Shown here: one piece after another, positions 14,729-18,745 of the stretch
Position numbering within the stretch: the first letter of the stretch is position 1
Layout of the letters: each line of letters begins with the position of its first letter
From: Pseudomonadota bacterium
GTDB lineage: Bacteria > Bdellovibrionota_C > UBA2361 > OMIW01
Assembly: GCA_900299205.1 (NCBI GenBank)
Contig: OMIW01000182.1
Coordinates: forward strand, 1-18,745
Reading direction: 5' to 3'
DNA: 18,745 nt
Translations under genes and position numbers: made by a program
The notes under the pieces: generated by a model
The model's database searches: none
Told to the model about the DNA's origin: nothing
The model's input: only the letters and a program-made list of their open reading frames with translations

Positions 14729-14761
14729 GTTGGGGTGAGAAGCACTGCTTCTTACCCCAAC
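14729..14761. terminator. Long near-perfect hairpin at the convergent CheW-protein/SNF2 junction
   Basis: Bases 14729-14743 and 14747-14761 form a 15-bp stem (one G-T pair, the rest Watson-Crick) closed by a three-base loop. It starts four bases after the TGA of the + strand gene and overlaps the stop codon and last two to three codons of the - strand gene. It is by far the strongest hairpin noticed in the window and should stop or protect both convergent transcripts. No T-run follows on either strand, so Rho-independent release of the classical type is not assured. Confidence 0.65.
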
Positions 14762-17700
14762 AATTCAAGCAACTCCTCCCTACTAACGGATAGCGCTCCG
14801 GCACGTCCACCAGACGATGCGTCAGCCACCATACTGGCCTCCCCGGCCCCCCCCCCCTCAATAAGAGATCGGGCTAGCTCCCTTTTTCGTGCCTGAAGTT
14901 CAAGAATCCGATCTTCAATCGTATCTGCTGCGATAATTCGGTACACGAATACCGGGTTTGCTTGGCCGATCCGGTGAGCTCGATCGGTTGCCTGTTCCTC
15001 CACCGCGGGGTTCCACCACGGATCAAGAACGAAAACGTGGTCAGCGGCCGTGAGGGTGAGCCCCACGCCTCCTGCTTTCAGACTAATCAGGAATACCGGA
15101 GGTCCTTCTGCGGATTGAAACTCAGCAACAGCACCTCCCCGATCTCTTGTTGTTCCATCAAGACGCAGATATCGAATATTTGCCGAATCGAGCTCCTCCC
15201 CGACAAGATCGAGCATGGATGTCCACTGAGAAAACACGAGGCACCGATGATTATTAGCGATCGCTTCGTCAAGCGATTCCATCAGAGCCTCTATCTTCGA
15301 TGACGCGACCGGAGGGCTCGAATTGGTCACAAGACGGGTATCGCAGCACGACTGACGAAGTCGCAATATCGCCTCGAGCACCGCCATCACGGGGATATCA
15401 CCTCCAACCTTTTCGAGAAGCTCCGAGCGAGCAGCGGTCATAATACTCTGATAGACCGCCCGCTCATCATCTCGGAGAGGAATCCGGAGGGTGACCTCGG
15501 TCTTTGGCGGCAAATCCGTCAGAACATCTCGTTTAGTTCGCCGAAGCAGGAACGGACGAACAACTCTTGCGAGCCGCTCGACCGTTTTCGTCGTATCTTG
15601 GGCGAGCTGCTCCTGAAAATCATCGAGCGAGGGAAGGAGTCCGGGTATCGCAAAACGGATCTGCGACCAGAGGTCGATGGGGCTATTCTCGAGGGGAGTA
15701 CCGGTCATCGCCAGTCGCCAACGGGCGGAGAGCCGATACGCCGCATTCGCCGTCTGACTAAGTGGGTTTTTTATTGCCTGTGATTCATCTAATATCACGC
15801 AATCCCACTCACGATCCGTAAATTGTTCGCTATCTCGCCGCAACAATCCGTAGGTTGTTATTACAACAGAGTCCCCTTCGGGCATCGTTCGAGATTGCCC
15901 GTGATACAAGAAAACCCGGAGTGATGGACGAAAGGTTTCGAGGTGGTCACACCAACTTCGTACAACACTGGTGGGACATACCACCAAGCTGCGTCCTGTC
16001 AGGGTAAGGAGCGCCTGCACCGTTTTTCCGAGTCCCATATCATCCGCGAGGATTCCACCCACCTGCGCTTGCTGGAGCCGCTTAAGCCACTCAAATCCGA
16101 CCCGCTGATAATCTCGCAGCGAGACGTGCGCATCCGAGGGCAGGGGGTAGTGGTTTACGTTCGTCCCCCCGATAAGTTCAGCAAGCTCAGCAAGCCTCCC
16201 CGAGAGTGTGCCACCCGCGGTCTCGACGAGGGAGGCAAGCTCAGGAACACGATGCGTCGGCAGCCGATCGCTCTTTTTGAGATCATCCAAGATTGCGCGC
16301 ACCTGCTCGTGGTGTATCGCAAGCCAATCACGAGGGATAGCAATCACCCCGTGGCCATCAGGAGAGGAGAGAAACGAACGCCCCTGTTCCCACGCCCCGA
16401 TCACCGTAGTCGCGGGAAGAGTGGCGGATGCGGTGAACGGGGCAGCCTGGTCAGATGCTCGCTCGGGCAACGGAAGCGAGAAGACAAGCGATACCCCATC
16501 GTTGGAGCCGACGACCTGAAGCGTCGCTGCTCCCCGAACCGCGAACCCCTCGGGTGTTACCACCCCTTCTTTTGATAACCGTTGACAAAGCGTGACTGCG
16601 CCATCCCCATCGCGGATAACAGGAGTACCTGCGCGCGCCGAAAACTGGCGCATGAGAGTGCGACGGAGCACCGCCTCCTGGTCGCGGTCGCGAGCGGGAA
16701 GCTCACCCGTTCTTCCCCCTCGGCGAGGAGAATGAAGAATCCATTGTTCTCCGTCGGCGGTATCGCGGAGGGTCGCGCAGGGGGGCTCGCCGTAGACGAT
16801 CTCGGGGAGTGCCCACAGCTCGCCTCTGCCGCGACTTTCGACGGTCCACGTGATGCGAGGAGTCATCGGGACGATTAACGGGAGATCGACGGCCGTCATC
16901 CGAATCTCGAACCGCCGCTCGAGCGCTGGGATTAGCTCGGTAATCAGCCTATACACCGCCGCAATCTCGGCACGGGGTACCACCATTCCTTGCCCGAGCA
17001 ACGCGCGCCGTTCGTCGGAGGAGAGGGAGAGATCCGTCAGCGAAACCTCGGGAAGGGGGCACAGCTCCCAGCGCGCATCCCCCTTCATCAGCGCGAGTCC
17101 GTTCTGAAAACGCTCCCCCCCGCTATTACCCATCACCAGCTGCACCCGCAGGTCGCCCCCGACATCTCGCACCTCGACCCACATCGGCGGGGGGGCCACC
17201 CGTGCGGTAATCGGCTCTCCATCAAGACTCACCCCAGCACATCGCGAGAGAGGCTCGCAGATCCACCGAAGCGACCCACGGAAGGCGGAGCCCTCACCGA
17301 GCGCCAAATCTATCGCGAAGTCATCCTTGGTAAAGCGGTGGGGCACAGAGGGACGCCGACCCGACTGCATACCTCCCACAATCTCGCGGAGGGTCGAGGT
17401 CAGCCGGGTCTCGGGTAAGCCTCCTCCCACCAACCACCGCTCGAACATCAGCGTATCTCCCCCCGGCACCCGAAAAAAGCGATAGCTGACGCTCAGCGGC
17501 ACGCTCACCCCGAGCGCCTCCTGCTTTGCACATTGATCGTTGCGCACCGCAATCACTGCCGCTGCTACATGCTCGCACGGATCTGCCCCCCCGCAGGTGC
17601 ACTCCCAGCTTCCCTCCTCAGGGAAAAGGGTAACCCGATGAGGGATTACCTCTCGTTGTTGCGAGCGCACCTGGAGAACCAGCTCTCCCTCAGGGGAGGC

Positions 17701-17853
17701 GATATGAGGGGAGACTGCATCGATCGATACCAACCCGCCACGCGCCGCCTCTACCCCCCGAGACCAGAGTGAGGGGGAACAATCCACCCGAACGAGGGCA
17801 AAGGTATCATCGAGACGAGTAGCAAGCGGGGAGGGTGACACCTGAGAAATCAC
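14752..17853 (-). CDS. SWIM zinc-finger SNF2-family helicase/ATPase
   Basis: About 1033 residues if it starts at GTG 17851-17853, whose last bases overlap the upstream gene's TGA (GTGA). A TTG at 17940 would lie deep inside the upstream gene, and no ATG occurs in the first 160 codons. A SWIM zinc finger is at about residues 83-98 (C85-x-C87...C93-x-H95). A long linking region follows (about 110-570) with no motif I recognise. The SNF2 ATPase core begins near 580: ILADDMGLGKT (Walker A, about 601-611), VVITTYGLL, ILDESQAIKN (DEAH-like box at about 689-692) and MTGTPLEN. The C-terminal helicase lobe has CLVFSQWTSML, YLRLDGTTRDRGGAV, LKAGGVGLTLTAADHVF and DRAHRIGQ. It is a DNA translocase of the RapA/SNF2 type; bacterial members with SWIM fingers have no settled role. 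An 11-G run lies 31 codons before the stop. Confidence 0.93.
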   Translation of the reverse strand: MISQVSPSPLATRLDDTFALVRVDCSPSLWSRGVEAARGGLVSIDAVSPHIASPEGELVLQVRSQQREVIPHRVTLFPEEGSWECTCGGADPCEHVAAAVIAVRNDQCAKQEALGVSVPLSVSYRFFRVPGGDTLMFERWLVGGGLPETRLTSTLREIVGGMQSGRRPSVPHRFTKDDFAIDLALGEGSAFRGSLRWICEPLSRCAGVSLDGEPITARVAPPPMWVEVRDVGGDLRVQLVMGNSGGERFQNGLALMKGDARWELCPLPEVSLTDLSLSSDERRALLGQGMVVPRAEIAAVYRLITELIPALERRFEIRMTAVDLPLIVPMTPRITWTVESRGRGELWALPEIVYGEPPCATLRDTADGEQWILHSPRRGGRTGELPARDRDQEAVLRRTLMRQFSARAGTPVIRDGDGAVTLCQRLSKEGVVTPEGFAVRGAATLQVVGSNDGVSLVFSLPLPERASDQAAPFTASATLPATTVIGAWEQGRSFLSSPDGHGVIAIPRDWLAIHHEQVRAILDDLKKSDRLPTHRVPELASLVETAGGTLSGRLAELAELIGGTNVNHYPLPSDAHVSLRDYQRVGFEWLKRLQQAQVGGILADDMGLGKTVQALLTLTGRSLVVCPTSVVRSWCDHLETFRPSLRVFLYHGQSRTMPEGDSVVITTYGLLRRDSEQFTDREWDCVILDESQAIKNPLSQTANAAYRLSARWRLAMTGTPLENSPIDLWSQIRFAIPGLLPSLDDFQEQLAQDTTKTVERLARVVRPFLLRRTKRDVLTDLPPKTEVTLRIPLRDDERAVYQSIMTAARSELLEKVGGDIPVMAVLEAILRLRQSCCDTRLVTNSSPPVASSKIEALMESLDEAIANNHRCLVFSQWTSMLDLVGEELDSANIRYLRLDGTTRDRGGAVAEFQSAEGPPVFLISLKAGGVGLTLTAADHVFVLDPWWNPAVEEQATDRAHRIGQANPVFVYRIIAADTIEDRILELQARKRELARSLIEGGGAGEASMVADASSGGRAGALSVSREELLELLG
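14847..14857 (-). repeat. Homopolymer of 11 G in the coding strand of the SNF2 gene
   Basis: Eleven C on the + strand (G on the coding strand), falling on the codons E-G-G-G-A just after the helicase C-terminal lobe. Other G or C runs I noticed in the window reach 7. One base lost would replace the last 31 residues with about 78 others, ending at 14610; one gained would end the protein after 8 residues. Such tracts are classical slippage sites, though also prone to sequencing error. Confidence 0.9.
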
Positions 17854-18745
17854 TCGGCAGAATTTTTCTTTACAACCGGGGCCACAATCGCCCCATATAA
17901 ATCGGGCCGTCGATTCCGAATAAATCCCCACTCTTCGCAAACCGTGGGACCATGATTCCGATCAATCGTTGCCATCACGATTTCATCCGCAACCCCTCCT
18001 TTTGCGAGAATCTTGCCGAAAGCATCGCACACAAACGATCCCCCCCAGAATCGGGATTCCCCCTCTGAACCAACCCGATTTGCGACCGCAACAGGCACTG
18101 AGTTTGCTATCGCGTGAGCCCGTTGAGAGATCTCCCACGCCTCCTGCCAGTTACCCGTGGGCTGTCCACAGCTATCAACATTCCCGATGGCGGTCGGATA
18201 CACCAGAAGCTCAGCCCCCTGAAGCGCCGCACACCGCGCCGCCTCAGGAAACCATTGGTCAAAACAGATTAATACCGATAATCGCAATTTGGACGTATCA
18301 AAAACCATAAAGCCAGTATCACCTGGCTGGAAGTACTCTTGCTCATAAAAACCGGGGTCCTGTGGAATATGGGACTTTCTGTAAGTGCCGCTCAGAGATC
18401 CATCAACATCGAACACCGCCGCAGTATTATATCGGCCCGCTTCGTAAAACGAACCAGCAACGATAACCACCCCCAATTCACCGGCGAGCTTCCCGACTGC
18501 CGTCATTGCCCGATCCGACATCAGCTCGCCATAACGCTCACCGAGCCGAGCCTCTTGCTGAAAGTTCTGAACACAAAAATATGGTGTCCGAAACAGCTCA
18601 GGCAGCACCACGACCTCAGCACCCGCAGCCACAGCAACCCGAATCCGCTCGCACGCACGGGTGAGATTGCCGGAAAGGTCATCGCTCATCGCCATTTGGA
18701 TAAGACCAATGGTGACGGGGGAGGTGGGGGAGAGAGGTGTCGGGG
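17850..18745 (-). CDS. aguB: Nitrilase-superfamily amidase, probably N-carbamoylputrescine amidase (start beyond right edge)
   Basis: The frame is open to the right edge, and the family N-terminus continues upstream of the ATG at 18695 (V-T-I-G-L-I-Q-M before A-M-S-D-D), with no ATG, GTG or TTG in the remaining in-window codons, so the real start is outside. Counting from that ATG, the catalytic triad is E33 (LPELF), K107 (YRKSHIPQDPGFYEQEYF) and C144 (LICFDQWFPE), all intact. The block around GFYEQEYFQPG and the C-terminal W-G-F-I-R-N-R-R-P-D-L-Y are as in AguB, which hydrolyses N-carbamoylputrescine to putrescine, CO2 and ammonia. AguA (agmatine deiminase) would be expected just beyond the edge; that is untested. 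The stop TGA overlaps the SNF2 gene's GTG, implying translational coupling. Another carbon-nitrogen hydrolase specificity is possible; superfamily membership is near certain. Confidence 0.85.
   Translation of the reverse strand, partial: PTPLSPTSPVTIGLIQMAMSDDLSGNLTRACERIRVAVAAGAEVVVLPELFRTPYFCVQNFQQEARLGERYGELMSDRAMTAVGKLAGELGVVIVAGSFYEAGRYNTAAVFDVDGSLSGTYRKSHIPQDPGFYEQEYFQPGDTGFMVFDTSKLRLSVLICFDQWFPEAARCAALQGAELLVYPTAIGNVDSCGQPTGNWQEAWEISQRAHAIANSVPVAVANRVGSEGESRFWGGSFVCDAFGKILAKGGVADEIVMATIDRNHGPTVCEEWGFIRNRRPDLYGAIVAPVVKKNSAE

Noticed and set aside
17854-17940. TTG start extending the SNF2 protein by 29 residues
   Set aside because: It would overlap the upstream amidase by about 90 bases; the GTG that overlaps the amidase stop is the more usual coupled arrangement.

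Overview
The window is ordinary bacterial chromosome of moderate GC content (about 53% by eye, GC-richer towards the right end). It probably comes from a diderm (Gram-negative-type) bacterium: it has an MEP-pathway gene (dxr) next to a site-2 protease (rseP), a lipobox-bearing LysM/M23 lipoprotein of the NlpD/EnvC type, and AlgI/AlgJ-like polysaccharide O-acetylation genes. Nothing in it fixes the phylum; Pseudomonadota or a neighbouring proteobacterial-type lineage is a guess. I see no transposase, integrase, CRISPR array, phage gene or plasmid replication gene.

Layout, left to right. (1) Bases 1-2659, + strand: 3' end of dxr, then rseP, then tsaB. These are housekeeping genes for isoprenoid precursors, intramembrane proteolysis and tRNA t6A modification. 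(2) 2793-5751, - strand: a polysaccharide pyruvyl transferase followed by an FrhB-family iron-sulfur protein, a pair of the kind found in surface-polysaccharide loci. (3) 5919-7820, + strand, divergent from (2): a flippase-like multipass membrane protein and a LysM/M23 lipoprotein, followed by a tRNA-Arg(CCU) with its own clear sigma70-type promoter. (4) 8104-11753, - strand: an AlgI-like MBOAT acyltransferase, an AlgJ/AlgX-like SGNH protein and a PhnP-like metallo-beta-lactamase-fold phosphodiesterase. (5) 12125-14725, + strand: an 866-residue protein with two tandem cache-like sensor units and a C-terminal CheW domain, with no membrane helix. (6) 14752-18745, - strand: a nitrilase-superfamily amidase (probably N-carbamoylputrescine amidase, start outside the window) with its stop codon overlapping the GTG start of a SWIM/SNF2 helicase.

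The polysaccharide genes (PPT, FrhB-like, flippase-like, AlgI, AlgJ) together suggest export and decoration (pyruvyl ketal, O-acetyl) of a cell-surface glycan, but they lie in three transcription units mixed with other genes. The features most worth a second look are: the soluble double-cache/CheW protein; an 11-G homopolymer near the 3' end of the SNF2 gene that could switch its C-terminus; hairpins without U-tracts at all three convergent gene junctions; a 10-bp inverted repeat bracketing the tRNA promoter; an AlgJ-like protein apparently lacking the catalytic Asp; and a decamer that occurs five times in 18.7 kb.
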